Below, piece by piece: positions 26,655 to 36,496 of a stretch of 64,000 nucleotides of DNA. The stretch comes from Anatilimnocola aggregata (GTDB lineage Bacteria > Planctomycetota > Planctomycetia > Pirellulales > Pirellulaceae). The translations under genes were made by a program, and so were the position numbers. The stretch covers positions 3,162,001-3,226,000 of the forward strand of contig NZ_CP036274.1 of NCBI RefSeq assembly GCF_007747655.1. Direction: 5' to 3'. The notes beneath the pieces were generated by a model, which was not told the DNA's origin, did not search any database, and was given only the letters and a program-made list of their open reading frames with translations. The first letter of the stretch is position 1; each line of letters starts with the position of its first letter.

Positions 26655-27383
26655 ATGTCAACCGTTTTCTTCCAGTCCCTTCCGTCGCCGGTGACTCCGA
26701 TTGCCGAACAAGCTCCCCCATTGCAATCGGGCGATCGTTTGACGCGCGACGAATTCGAACGGCGTTATTCTGTTGCACCCAGCCATATTCGTGCCGAGCT
26801 TGTGGAAGGGATTGTATACGTCATGGGGCCACCCGTTTCTGAACAGTATCACGCCATTCCGCACGGCGACTTTGTAACTTGGATGGGTGTTTACAAAATT
26901 TACACACCCGGAGTGCAACTCTACGACAACGCCACAGTTCGTCTCGATAGCGACAACGAGTTTCAGCCCGACGCTGCGTTGAGAATTCTTCCGGAGTTTG
27001 GTGGTCAGTCGCGGACACGCGACAACTTCATTGATGGTGCTCCGGAACTCGTTGCCGAAATTGCGGCCAGTAGCGCTAGCTATGACTTGGGCGAAAAGCT
27101 GAAAGTCTATCGAAGGGCAGGGGTGCGCGAATACGTTGTGTGGCGAACTTGGGATGGAGCAATTGACTGGTTTTCGCTCCAAGCAGGTCAATACGTGCCA
27201 CAATCGCCCGATCAGCAGGGCCTGCACAAAAGCGAAGTCTTTCCCGGCTTGTGGCTTGATCCCGCCGCCATGCTTGCCGGCAACGGTGTACGGGTGATTG
27301 AAGTGCTACAACAGGGACTAGCCACTGCTGAACACGCCAAGTTTGTTACTGACCTGGCCACGAAGTTTCGTTCGCTTGAGTAG
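26655..27383 (+). CDS. Uma2 family (DUF820) endonuclease-like protein, paralog 3
   Basis: The 242-residue product is closely similar to paralog 2 along its length: SGDRLTRDEFERRYSV near the start, ELVEGIVYVMGPPVS, QPDAALRILPEFGGQS, APELVAEIAASSASYDLGEK, KVYRRAGVREYVVWRTWDGAIDWF and GLWLDPAAML. The ATG at 26655 follows GAAGGACA at usable distance. The acidic residues expected for the PD-(D/E)XK-like core are conserved, so it is probably intact. The ABC-F gene follows after about 50 bp on the same strand. Confidence 0.85.
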   Translation: MSTVFFQSLPSPVTPIAEQAPPLQSGDRLTRDEFERRYSVAPSHIRAELVEGIVYVMGPPVSEQYHAIPHGDFVTWMGVYKIYTPGVQLYDNATVRLDSDNEFQPDAALRILPEFGGQSRTRDNFIDGAPELVAEIAASSASYDLGEKLKVYRRAGVREYVVWRTWDGAIDWFSLQAGQYVPQSPDQQGLHKSEVFPGLWLDPAAMLAGNGVRVIEVLQQGLATAEHAKFVTDLATKFRSLE

Positions 27384-27432
27384 TATTGCTCTTCTCCAAA
27401 ACTCCCCCGATCGCGTTTTTCTCGCTTAGCTA

Positions 27433-29346
27433 ATGATTCTGTTGACCGTTCACGACATTGTGAAGCATTACGGCCCCGAACCGGTCCTGGATGGCGTGAC
27501 GTTTGACTTGCGGCCAGGCGAACGGGCATCGCTGGTTGGTCCCAACGGGGCCGGCAAGACCACGCTGATGCAGATCATCGCCGGGCAGAGCGAGCCGCAC
27601 TCGGGATCGGTGGTGATTCACCCCTCTGCGCGAATCGGCTATTTAGAACAGCAGCCCGAGTTTCCCGTTGGCCGCACAGTTTGGCAGGAAGCGAGCAGTG
27701 CGCTCGACGAGTTGCTGAACCTGTCGAAAGAGGCCGAGCGAATTGCAACGGCAATGGCCACCGAACAAGAGCCCGCTGCGCGGCGCAAGCTTGAACAGCA
27801 GTTCGACTTTATCCAGCACCAGTTGCACCGGCACGATGTTTATCAGGCCGATCGCCGCATCGAACAGATTCTCCAAGGGCTGGGGTTTGGTCCTGCCAGT
27901 TATCATCAACCCGTCGATCAACTATCGGGAGGGCAGCAGAATCGCCTCTTGCTCGCAAAACTGCTGCTGGCCGATCCCGATCTGCTTCTGCTGGATGAAC
28001 CTTCGAACCACTTGGATATCGACGCGACGGAATGGCTGGAAAACTATCTCACAGCTACCGACCAAGCGATGCTGGTGGTCAGTCACGATCGCTACTTTCT
28101 CGACCGGGTGACGAATCGGACCATCGAACTTTATCAAGGTACCGTTGAATCATACCCCGGCAACTTCACGCAGTACAAACGGCTGAAAGGGGAACGCCTG
28201 GAAGTGCAGCGGAAGACATTCGAGAAGCAGCAGGAAGAAATCGCGCGGATGGAAGATTTCATCCGCAAGAATCATTACGGAGTGCTGGCCACACAAGCTG
28301 AAGATCGCCGGAAGAAACTGGAACGGATCGAACGCGTACCGCCACCGCGCGAAATCAAATCGCCAGCGATGAGTTTTCCCCCGGCTGCACGCTCGGGCGA
28401 TATCGTACTACGTGTCGAAAAACTGAGCAAAGCTTACGACCGGCAACTGTTCAAAGACCTGACGTTCGACGTGCTGCGCGGCGAGAAGTGGGGAATCCTC
28501 GGGCCGAATGGAACCGGCAAGACGACGCTCCTGCGCTGCATCTTGGGGCAGATCCCGGCCGATAGTGGCCGCGCGGTCCTTGGCAGCCAGGTGAAGCTTG
28601 GCTATTTCGATCAGCACTTGAGCAGCGTACCGGCCGATGCCGAAGTGGCCGATGCCGTTCGTCCCGATCACAAAGAATTCATGATTCAGGCGCGGCGCGA
28701 CTTGCTCGCGCGGTTCGGCATTACGGGCGATACGGTGCTGCAGAAGGTTTCTAGCCTGAGCGGCGGCGAACGAAACCGCACGGCACTGGCGAAACTGGCG
28801 GCCCTTGATGTGAACGTACTGATGCTCGACGAGCCGACGAACCATCTCGACCTGTGGGCCCGCGATGCGTTGGAAAAGGCCTTGAAGGAGTTCGATGGCA
28901 CGGTGATCTTTGTCAGCCACGACCGTTATTTTCTTAACCAGGTGGCCGACAAGTTGCTGATCGTGCAGCCCGATCGTTTTCGCGTGATCGAGGGAAACTA
29001 CGACACATACTTGCATCTGGTGAAACAAGGCTTTGCGCAAGATGCCCGGGCTGGGGTCGCTGCTGAGAAGAAGCGCGAAGCAACCACAGCCAGCCAGGTC
29101 GCCCAGACGAAAGAACGGGAAAGCCGTCGCAAGCGGAAGTTTCCGTATCGCAAGCCGGCCGACATCGAAGCTGACATTCACGTGCAGGAAGCCCGTCAGG
29201 AAGAATTGCTGCTAACTTTCACGCAGCCCGATGTGCTCCGCGACGGCGAGCGAGTCAAGCAGATTCAAACCGAACTCAGCGCGCTGGAAGAATCGTTGCC
29301 CAAGCTGTACGAGCATTGGGAAGAAGCGCTCGAGATGAATCAGTAA
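27433..29346 (+). CDS. ABC-F family ATPase (Uup/EttA-like)
   Basis: This 637-residue soluble protein has two ATP-binding cassettes and no membrane domain. Walker A motifs are GPNGAGKTTL (about residue 36) and GPNGTGKTTL (about 357); signature motifs are LSGGQQNRLLLAK and LSGGERNRTALAK; Walker B motifs are LLLDEPSNHLDI and LMLDEPTNHLDL. The inter-domain linker is charged and helical, as in factors that act at the ribosomal E site. A Lys/Arg/Glu-rich extension of about 80 residues at the end (ESRRKRKFPYRKPADIE..) is a likely coiled coil, similar to that of Uup. It is probably a translation factor; the specific subgroup is not certain. Its stop overlaps the converging peptidase gene by 7 bp. Confidence 0.9.
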   Translation: MILLTVHDIVKHYGPEPVLDGVTFDLRPGERASLVGPNGAGKTTLMQIIAGQSEPHSGSVVIHPSARIGYLEQQPEFPVGRTVWQEASSALDELLNLSKEAERIATAMATEQEPAARRKLEQQFDFIQHQLHRHDVYQADRRIEQILQGLGFGPASYHQPVDQLSGGQQNRLLLAKLLLADPDLLLLDEPSNHLDIDATEWLENYLTATDQAMLVVSHDRYFLDRVTNRTIELYQGTVESYPGNFTQYKRLKGERLEVQRKTFEKQQEEIARMEDFIRKNHYGVLATQAEDRRKKLERIERVPPPREIKSPAMSFPPAARSGDIVLRVEKLSKAYDRQLFKDLTFDVLRGEKWGILGPNGTGKTTLLRCILGQIPADSGRAVLGSQVKLGYFDQHLSSVPADAEVADAVRPDHKEFMIQARRDLLARFGITGDTVLQKVSSLSGGERNRTALAKLAALDVNVLMLDEPTNHLDLWARDALEKALKEFDGTVIFVSHDRYFLNQVADKLLIVQPDRFRVIEGNYDTYLHLVKQGFAQDARAGVAAEKKREATTASQVAQTKERESRRKRKFPYRKPADIEADIHVQEARQEELLLTFTQPDVLRDGERVKQIQTELSALEESLPKLYEHWEEALEMNQ

Positions 29347-30227
29347 CGGGCGAGAGTCTGGTTCGCTGCCGGTTCGCCTCGCTCTACTAAGCGGAAGGCA
29401 TAGCCCCGCCAAAGCGTGTGGAGCATGTCGCTCGGCCAGTGTTCGCGGCACATTTCGAGCGAAGGATCGGCGATGACTGCATTGCCGCTGGAGTCGAACC
29501 GCAGCAGGACGACGGAGTGATTCACGCCCGGTTGCCAACCAAATTCGCGGGTGTAGTCCGAATCGGAGCGTGCGCCCCGCGACAGACCGACGCTGAGAAT
29601 CAGCGGTCGATCGGCCAACTGACGAAGTTGTGAATCGCTACAGTGCACGACTTCCACATCATAGGGAGTGCCTGCAGTCTTCAGTTTCAACCCGCGATAG
29701 AGGCCTTGCCAGCTCGTTCCGTGACGGGTGAGACACAGTTCTGCCATCTCTTGCTCGGTGGCGGGAATCCCATACTGCTTCAGTAAGGTGGCGGCACTGG
29801 CTGGCGAGCAAGTCTGCTGGGTCGTTTGCAAACAGGTGCCGAGGCTGTCCCAGCGGTTGCCGCATGCGGGCGCGCTGCCAAGCAGAGGATAAACAAAGCT
29901 ATACGCGGCGGCGGAGGCCAATCCGACGACGCAAGCCATTCGCCGCGCGTAAGAGCTTGCCGGGCGATGCCAAACGATGGCCGCCAGGGCCGCCGCCAGC
30001 AGCGGTAGCCAATTGCCCACGAGAATCAAGTTCGAGTAGGGGAGCCAACGAGAGATCCGGACGTCGTACCACAACTCGTAGATGTAGTAAAAAAGGAGGC
30101 CCATGATCACGCAGCCCGCTACTTCACTAACGCGGGGCGAAACTCGCTGGGTGACGCGGGCACTGAGCAGAAACACCGCGACCGCAGCTACTGCGATCAT
30201 CAGCGATCCCCACCCAAGATCCGACAT
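29340..30227 (-). CDS. Membrane protein with C39-like cysteine peptidase domain
   Basis: I chose the ATG at 30227 (MSDLGWGSLMIAVAAVA); an in-frame ATG 24 codons upstream has a basic, unconvincing lead. Of the 295 residues, the first 130 include four hydrophobic segments. The rest forms a C39-like peptidase: TTQQTCSPASAATLLKQYG with the likely nucleophilic Cys, GVNHSVVLLRF with the His, and NAVIADPS with the Asp. C39 domains cleave at double-glycine-type leaders in bacteriocin exporters, but no ABC exporter is fused here. The ABC-F neighbour converges and is not an exporter. The substrate is unknown. Confidence 0.75.
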   Translation of the reverse strand: MSDLGWGSLMIAVAAVAVFLLSARVTQRVSPRVSEVAGCVIMGLLFYYIYELWYDVRISRWLPYSNLILVGNWLPLLAAALAAIVWHRPASSYARRMACVVGLASAAAYSFVYPLLGSAPACGNRWDSLGTCLQTTQQTCSPASAATLLKQYGIPATEQEMAELCLTRHGTSWQGLYRGLKLKTAGTPYDVEVVHCSDSQLRQLADRPLILSVGLSRGARSDSDYTREFGWQPGVNHSVVLLRFDSSGNAVIADPSLEMCREHWPSDMLHTLWRGYAFRLVERGEPAANQTLARY

Positions 30228-30529
30228 CCGCTCTCTCCCTCGCCGGTCGATTGATTTCGACGTGGCCGAAAGGCGTGACACAAATCTTCCGCGAAGCAAA
30301 TGCGAAGATTTTGTGAAGACCCGGGGAATTTTAGGAGAGGATTCAGGTCGGGTCTAGGGAGAACATCGGCAAAAGTGCCCGTTGAATCAAGTATTAATAA
30401 AGAAAGGCGCTAGCGCGGCTGAACGCCAAGTGCTCAGCGCCACCCAAGAGTGAAGTGAACTGACCTGCGAGCAAAGTAAGCAGTGGGGATGCGTTCAGAC
30501 AGCGGTGACTGCGTTTGCTGAAGCAACGA
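30228..30529. other. 302-bp intergenic region
   Basis: This region lies upstream of the C39-like gene and downstream of the giant secretin-N gene, both on the minus strand. It is A/G-rich around 30290-30410, with TATTAATAAAGAAAGG near 30392, which may include the peptidase promoter. No open frame or strong hairpin stands out. Confidence 0.4.
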
Positions 30530-33500
30530 CTATCGTCCGCCGCGGCCACCGGAGCCGCCACCAAAACCACCACCGCCGCCGCCTCGGCTTCCGCCGCCAC
30601 CAAAACCACCACCACCGCCGCCGCGACCACCGCCCTGCAGGGCATTGAACATCTGCATTTGCTGGCGAATCTGGTTCGAAACCTGGGGAGCCTGCTGCTG
30701 GGGCTGATTGTTTTGCCCGCCCGTTCGCGAGCCACCGGTACGCTGCCCACTGCTTGAACTGCCAGATGGGCGACCCGTTGGAGTGCCGCTGGTGGTGGTC
30801 TTGCTACTGGTGATCGACTCGCCATAGACCTGCGCGAGCGAACGGGTAATCACGTCGGCATTGGAGCCGCGGAGAGACACCACGCGCACCGTTTGATCGG
30901 AGGCCAACTCAGCGGTATCGAGTTGCTTGACGAGGGCTTTTACTTCTTCGAACAGATAGTCGGGAGCAGAGACAATCAGCGAATTGGTGCGGGTGTCGAC
31001 CCCGACCGTCATCTTTTGTTCTTCACCCTTGTTCTCCTGAGCTGCGCCGCGTCCGCCACGACCGCCGCCGCCACCACCGCGGAGAGCGCGAACGAAGTCT
31101 TCGGGCGATGGTTGCCGCTGTTGATTGGCGCCAGCATCGGCAGTCATCCGACCGGAGTAGACCTGCTTGACGACCACTGCGATCTGATCGGCAGTCGAGT
31201 TGTAAACGGGAATGAACCGCGGCGCTGCCACGGTTTGCACGGCTTCGGGACCAGAGGGCTTATCGAGCAGTTCCAGCAGTTCTTCGATTTTCTCGTGATC
31301 GCGCGATGTGGCCTGCACAATGAGGGCGTTCAAACGAATATCAGCGGTAATGGTCGCGCTGCCGGCGGTTAGCGGGGCACTGCCGCCACTACTGCCGCCG
31401 CCACCCATGCCGAGCAAGCCGCCCAGCAAACCACCACCCATATCGCCCATCATGCTCGAAGCCAAATCACCCATCAGGCTGCCACCGCCACCACTATCGC
31501 CGCCCGAACTGCCACCGCCACTCAGAATCTCTTGCAGCAGCGTGGCTGCAACTTGAGCCTTCGAATACTTGAGATAGTAGATGGCCAACTCTTTGCCGCC
31601 TACTCCCTGACTATCGGCCACTTGCCGCAGCAGTTCTTCCAGTTCATCGAGCGCGTCGAGATCTTCGGAGGTAATGAGGATGCCGTTCGGGGTGAGCGTA
31701 ATCACCACCTCGGCACCCGGCTTGGAGACCGGACCCTTCGGAGCTTCAGCTGCTTCGGCGGGCTGGGCTTCCGCCGGTTGCTCAGCGGGCTTTTTCTCGG
31801 CATCGGCGGCCGGCAACGGCTGGCTGACAAATTGCAACTTCAGGTCGCGATATTCCTGCCGGGTCGTCCGATCCTTCACATCGGGGTTCAAGATGGCGGG
31901 CTGGTCGGCTTTTGGTGCAGCAGGTGCGCGCCGCGTCTGATCGGGCAACGTGGTGGCTTCGGGCTTGGGAGGAGGAACAGGACCAACGGGCCCAGGAGGA
32001 TACTCGTTCGCGGATGGCGGGCCGAAGTTGTCTTTCAGTTCATTTGGCAGGCTCTTGCTGGCAGGGGTGATGACGCGAATCTTGTTCTTGTGCATCGTGG
32101 GCCAGATCATTTCGAGTTGTTCGATCGCCGTGCGCGCCGATCGACCCGTGAGGGGAATCGTGCGATAGGTCTTCCGCTCCCCCATCTCGACCACGTCGTT
32201 GCCGCCGACTTCGCCCATCTTCTGCAACAGTTCACGAATCTGGGCCACCTGCGGTGCGTTGGCCCGAATCAGCAGTTGCATGTTGATCGTGTCGGCTTCG
32301 ACCTTGGGCGCGTTGGCGGCAGGCTTGTCGCCGTCGCCACCAAACAGCTTGTTGATTTGCAGCACGGCCGCTTGCGGATCGGTTCGTCGCAGTTTGATCA
32401 CTTCAACCATCGTGGCGTCGCGCTGCATTTCTTCGAGCGTCGCGCGAATGGTGGCATGTTGCGACGGGCGACAGAGAGCGACGAGGTTGCCCGTCTTGGG
32501 GTCAACCGTCAGGCGGACATCGGCAAGTCCGGCCAGCAGGGTTTGCAGCACCTGCAGTACGGCAGCTGGGTCGGCCTTCTGCACGCTATAAATCACTAAT
32601 TGGGGCTGTTCGAGCGGAGTACCTTCGCCGAGTGTGCCCGAAGCTATGTCGACCAGCTTCTGAATCTCTTTCACCTTCTCGATTCGTTCGGGCTTGCCGG
32701 TGGCGAGAATTCGCATCCCCAGTTCATCGACCGAGAATCGCAGGCTGCCGTCCGGTGCCGCATTCACATTGGCTGGAATGCCGAGCAGAGGATTTGCCAG
32801 CGCGAGAAACTCGCTGGGGCGAATATTCTCGAGCTTGATTACCGTCACGTCTTCATCTTTGGGGACGGCGGGATTTTCAATGGATTGAATCGCGTTGCGA
32901 ATCAACCGCAGCGTGCCGACCGCTTCAGTAATTACCAGTTGGCGCGCTTTCGACAATACGACAATCTTGCCATGCACACCGATCAGTTTCTTGATTTCGG
33001 CCTCGGCCTCTTCCGCAGTAATCTTGGTCAGTTGAAAGAGGCACTGCACGATCTCGAAATCGCCACGCTTTTCGAGTTCCGACTCCAGAATGCGCGGGGC
33101 GAATGTATCGGGCAGTTCATCCTCGGAGTTGAGCAGGAACAACATCCGCTCTTTGCGAATCAAGCGATATCCCTTGGTCAGGAGGACGCTATTCAGCAGG
33201 TCGAGGGCCTGCGCCGGAGTATAGGCCCGCGTATCGGAGTAGTTGAAAGTGCCGGTCGGGTAGATATCGGAGACGAGCGAAAAATCGGACTGCTCGGCGA
33301 ACCACTCAATCACTTCTTTCCAGGGTGCATAACGAAACTGGAACTTCAATTTCACATCGCCATCGGCGGCCTTCAGCCCGGTGCTGGGAATGCGTACGCT
33401 GGAATTGGTGGGAACGCCAGTTGGGGGATTTGTCGGTGCGGCCGATGTGCCGGCAGCAGGAGTGCCAGCCACGGCGGTTCCCGGCAGTGGTGTGGTTGGT

Positions 33501-34096
33501 GCAGTTGGAGTCAAATCTGGCAAGACTCTTCCCGTGAGCGCTTCCCATTTTGTTCGTTGGTCTTTATCGAGCAAGGCGAGCATCTTCTTTTCGAGTTCGA
33601 TGCTGGCTTTGGCTTTCTCTTGTTCGGGAAAGGCGGCCGTATCGCGCAGAAAGAGTTGATGCAGAATGTTGAACTGCATTTTCTGTCGTTCGGAGACGCC
33701 CACCTGGTCGGCGATCGACTTTTCCAGCAGACCTTTCATGCCCGCCCGCTGAATGCGGATTTGTTGCAACTTGGTTTGTTGCTCGGCAGTGAGGAGGGCG
33801 AGACCCTGCTTTTCAGATTCGGCCACAAACGGAGCCAGGCGGGCTTCTTTGTCCGCTGCGGGGAGGTCTTTGATTTCGAGCACCAACGGACCGGCCTCGT
33901 CCTCGCGCTTGCCAACAAGGTCAGTCAGTTGCTTGAGCACTTCTTCGCTCAGCCCCAGTTCTTTGGCAACAGCTGGATCAGAAGCCAAGGCCAGCACGCC
34001 CACGAACGTACCATCGGCGGCGACCACCGAGGCCAGCGAACCAACAACCAGCCAACTGGCGAGCACCCAAGCAGCAAAACGGGTGGACGATGCCAT
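30530..34096 (-). CDS. Giant secretin N-domain protein (GspD/NolW-like) without visible channel domain
   Basis: The ATG at 34096 is followed by a signal peptide (FAAWVLASWLVVGSLASVVA) and gives 1188 residues. The first 190 mature residues are helical with LTAEQQTKLQQI and LLDKDQRTKW, resembling LTxxQ-type periplasmic sensors. Several secretin N-domain-like modules follow, with phrases such as VIKLENIRPSEFLALANPLL, AIYYLKYSKAQVAATLLQEIL and RVVSLRGSNADVITRSLAQVYG, interrupted by Gly-rich and Pro-rich linkers. The C-terminus is a Gly/Arg-rich tail ending GGRGGR. The beta-barrel secretin domain that forms the outer-membrane channel in GspD is not recognisable. It may be a periplasmic scaffold related to type II secretion. 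Confidence 0.75.
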   Translation of the reverse strand: MASSTRFAAWVLASWLVVGSLASVVAADGTFVGVLALASDPAVAKELGLSEEVLKQLTDLVGKREDEAGPLVLEIKDLPAADKEARLAPFVAESEKQGLALLTAEQQTKLQQIRIQRAGMKGLLEKSIADQVGVSERQKMQFNILHQLFLRDTAAFPEQEKAKASIELEKKMLALLDKDQRTKWEALTGRVLPDLTPTAPTTPLPGTAVAGTPAAGTSAAPTNPPTGVPTNSSVRIPSTGLKAADGDVKLKFQFRYAPWKEVIEWFAEQSDFSLVSDIYPTGTFNYSDTRAYTPAQALDLLNSVLLTKGYRLIRKERMLFLLNSEDELPDTFAPRILESELEKRGDFEIVQCLFQLTKITAEEAEAEIKKLIGVHGKIVVLSKARQLVITEAVGTLRLIRNAIQSIENPAVPKDEDVTVIKLENIRPSEFLALANPLLGIPANVNAAPDGSLRFSVDELGMRILATGKPERIEKVKEIQKLVDIASGTLGEGTPLEQPQLVIYSVQKADPAAVLQVLQTLLAGLADVRLTVDPKTGNLVALCRPSQHATIRATLEEMQRDATMVEVIKLRRTDPQAAVLQINKLFGGDGDKPAANAPKVEADTINMQLLIRANAPQVAQIRELLQKMGEVGGNDVVEMGERKTYRTIPLTGRSARTAIEQLEMIWPTMHKNKIRVITPASKSLPNELKDNFGPPSANEYPPGPVGPVPPPKPEATTLPDQTRRAPAAPKADQPAILNPDVKDRTTRQEYRDLKLQFVSQPLPAADAEKKPAEQPAEAQPAEAAEAPKGPVSKPGAEVVITLTPNGILITSEDLDALDELEELLRQVADSQGVGGKELAIYYLKYSKAQVAATLLQEILSGGGSSGGDSGGGGSLMGDLASSMMGDMGGGLLGGLLGMGGGGSSGGSAPLTAGSATITADIRLNALIVQATSRDHEKIEELLELLDKPSGPEAVQTVAAPRFIPVYNSTADQIAVVVKQVYSGRMTADAGANQQRQPSPEDFVRALRGGGGGGRGGRGAAQENKGEEQKMTVGVDTRTNSLIVSAPDYLFEEVKALVKQLDTAELASDQTVRVVSLRGSNADVITRSLAQVYGESITSSKTTTSGTPTGRPSGSSSSGQRTGGSRTGGQNNQPQQQAPQVSNQIRQQMQMFNALQGGGRGGGGGGFGGGGSRGGGGGGFGGGSGGRGGR

Positions 34097-34453
34097 GAAG
34101 TAAATCCTCGGCGGCCCGCGGTCGGTGGCGGGCCGGATCGTTTGAATAACAAATGCGGTGGGCGACGGCGAAAAGCAGCACGAATGCGCGGTGCGGGCCG
34201 AATGCACCGTCAATCAATCTAACCCCTGGCAGGTTCTGGGGTTTCGTATTTGCTGGCAGGGGTGGCTACCCGAGCTAGCCCCGATTGCCTAACCCCTTCG
34301 TAATATAGTACTTAACAGTGAGGTTGCCGGCCAGCGAAATTGGCCGCACTTGCTTTCCGCGGCCACTCCGGATGGCTACGATAGAGATGTCTGGACGGCT
34401 GCCATTATTCTCCTCCCGCACTCGATTGGCCTGCTGATCGCAGCTTTTGTGGC
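34097..34453. other. 357-bp divergent promoter region
   Basis: This spacer lies between the secretin-N gene (minus) and the DUF1570 gene (plus). It contains an A/T-rich stretch (GTAATATAGTACTTAACAG, about 34300-34318) that could hold a promoter for either side, but I cannot assign -35 and -10 boxes with confidence. No gene is supported. Confidence 0.4.
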
Positions 34454-35926
34454 ATGAAATCCGCTCGAACCAGTACGCAGACCGCCGTCATCGCCGCGGC
34501 TTTGGGCCTGTTGGCCAGCTTCGGGTCTGAAGCCGGTTCCGGTTTCTGGTTTGGGGAGGGTGCCCTGTTTTGTGCCGGTTGTGCCGCTGCCGACTGGCCC
34601 GCGCCGACCAAAATCCAACCGCGCGAAATGGGGATCGACCTGCCGGGCGGCGCTGTGGTGAAAGGGAAGGGGGAAATCGTCACCACCCTCGATCAGGCTT
34701 CGCGGCCGGCGGTGGCCAAGGTTTATGTCACGGTTGGAGACAACGCCATTCTGCTAATGCCCGATGGTCAACTCCTGCCGCGCAAGAAAGGTGAGTTCTC
34801 GCCCAGCGATCGTAAATTCGAACCGCTGGACAAGAAAGCGCTCGGCGAGGCTTTGGTTCGCGATGAGTTCGCCGGCTTCAAGATCAAGCCGACCAATCAC
34901 TACGTATGCATCTACAACACCAGCGAGGAGTTTGCACTCGCGACCAGTCGCATTCTGGAAACGATGCTGCCGGGGGTAATTCTGCACGGCAAGGCCCAGC
35001 AAATTGAAGTCAAAGAGCCCACGCTGCCGCTGGTGGTGGTGATGTTTCGTTCGGAGGAAGAGTTCCAGAAGTATCAGCGAATGCCCGCAGGCGTCGTGGC
35101 CTATTATCACACGCTCAGCAATCGCGTGTTCATGTATGAGAAGTCGGATTTTGCGCAGCAGCGACCCGATCTGGCCGTACAGCAGGCGTTTGCCACGATA
35201 GCGCATGAAGGGGCTCATCAGATTCTGCATAACATCGGCGTGCAGCAACGTTTAAGCCTGTGGCCCATGTGGCTGAGCGAAGGACTGGCCGAGTACTTCG
35301 CGCCTACCGCGCCTGGCGAACGGCTCCGCTGGAAAGGTGCCGGGCAGGTGAACGACCTGCGGATGTTCGAACTCGAGCAGTACATCAAGAGTCGAGCCGC
35401 CGAAAAGCCCAATGGTCAACTCATCGAACACACGACACAGGCGGCGCGCTTGACCAGCACCGGCTATGCCACGGCGTGGTCTCTAACGCACTATTTGGCA
35501 AAGAACAAACGGGTGGAGTTCAACGCCTATGTCAAACGCATGAGCCAATTGGGGCCGTTCGAAGCGACCGGGCCAATCGTCGAGCCCGGACTGGTGCGAC
35601 AGAATCTGGCGACGTTTCAGTTGCAGTTTGGCGAAGACTTGCCCGAGCAAGAGAATCGCCTGGTGTTGCATTTGAAGAAGCAGAATTACACCGATCCGTT
35701 CGCGAATTACGTCCACTTCGTGGCCACGATCAAGGCCCTCGATGGTCGCCGCCCGGTGCGCCAGGTGAATACGTTTCATGCCCCCAATCTCGCCGAAAAG
35801 TGGGTGCGAGACGCCGTGCAGCTATTGCCGGCGGGGGCCCGCCCGAGTGCTGAAACTTCGGTACGGGCGTTCCCAAATCGACCCACCGCCGAGGCCTGGG
35901 CTCGGCAGTGGGTCGGTGGCAAATAA
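34454..35926 (+). CDS. DUF1570 protein with HExxH-like motif
   Basis: The 490-residue product has an N-terminal hydrophobic stretch (AVIAAALGLLASFGSEAGSG) that probably acts as a signal sequence. The DUF1570 region carries ATIAHEGAHQILHNIGVQ, a HEGAH motif comparable to the HExxH zinc site of gluzincin-type peptidases, then WLSEGLAEYFAPT with a downstream Glu that could be the third ligand. The segment HYLAKNKRVEFNAYVKRM follows. Planctomycetes hold many such proteins; peptidase activity has not been shown as far as I know. It is divergent from the secretin-N gene. Confidence 0.8.
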   Translation: MKSARTSTQTAVIAAALGLLASFGSEAGSGFWFGEGALFCAGCAAADWPAPTKIQPREMGIDLPGGAVVKGKGEIVTTLDQASRPAVAKVYVTVGDNAILLMPDGQLLPRKKGEFSPSDRKFEPLDKKALGEALVRDEFAGFKIKPTNHYVCIYNTSEEFALATSRILETMLPGVILHGKAQQIEVKEPTLPLVVVMFRSEEEFQKYQRMPAGVVAYYHTLSNRVFMYEKSDFAQQRPDLAVQQAFATIAHEGAHQILHNIGVQQRLSLWPMWLSEGLAEYFAPTAPGERLRWKGAGQVNDLRMFELEQYIKSRAAEKPNGQLIEHTTQAARLTSTGYATAWSLTHYLAKNKRVEFNAYVKRMSQLGPFEATGPIVEPGLVRQNLATFQLQFGEDLPEQENRLVLHLKKQNYTDPFANYVHFVATIKALDGRRPVRQVNTFHAPNLAEKWVRDAVQLLPAGARPSAETSVRAFPNRPTAEAWARQWVGGK

Positions 35927-35943
35927 TTCCCAAAAGGCTGGGG

Positions 35944-36273
35944 CTAACTGGCTGCAGCGCCCGTCGTCATCTCGAGTTCCAGGTCGTTAATCAGCCAGTG
36001 GGCTTCGCGTTCGGGCAGTTCGACGATGATCGGCATGCGGCGCGAAATGCGGTCGAGATCGATGATCTGCTTGACGACCAGATACCGCCCGCCGGTGACG
36101 CGGACCAGCATCGTCAGATACTGCTGAATCGGCTGGCCACTAAAATCGGTCTGAATGCGGTTCGATGGGCCCCAGGCTTCGCACAGGCGGGTTGGCATGC
36201 CGAGTTGCGTCTGCATGTGATTCAGGGCGGCCGCCACCATGTCGGGAGTGCGCGATGGATGTAATTGAATCAT
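35944..36273 (-). CDS. Small conserved-looking protein of unknown function
   Basis: The product is 109 residues, starting MIQLHPSRTPDMVAAALNHM. It contains RIQTDFSGQPIQQYLTMLVR and HWLINDLELEM and has a balanced amino-acid composition, unlike the antisense frame. No signal peptide or membrane segment is visible. It converges on the DUF1570 gene with 17 bp between the stops. I do not recognise the family. Confidence 0.6.
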   Translation of the reverse strand: MIQLHPSRTPDMVAAALNHMQTQLGMPTRLCEAWGPSNRIQTDFSGQPIQQYLTMLVRVTGGRYLVVKQIIDLDRISRRMPIIVELPEREAHWLINDLELEMTTGAAAS

Positions 36274-36496
36274 TCTTGAGTTCCTCTCTCGTTCAGTTCG
36301 TTGGCGATTTTGTGTTTGGGCAGACTGTGTTTGGGCAGAAAACGTGGGGGCTGATCTAAAATCAGCTTGCCAGGCGAGAAAAGTGCCAGCGCGAGATTGC
36401 CGGAAAGTTCACTAGCGAACGTGAAGGGAGCCCAGAGAGCAGCCCGAGTGCGCATGAATGACCAGCTCGACGGCTGACACTTCATCGCGGGCTGAT

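Noticed and set aside
30535-30640. Repeated CCACCGCCG-type sequence resembling a satellite
   Set aside because: It is the codon pattern of the Gly/Arg-rich tail of the secretin-N protein.
31532-34222. Two long plus-strand frames (355 and 540 codons) opposite the secretin-N gene
   Set aside because: High-GC shadow frames, rich in Arg, Gly and Leu without domains; the minus strand has a signal peptide and secretin-like modules.
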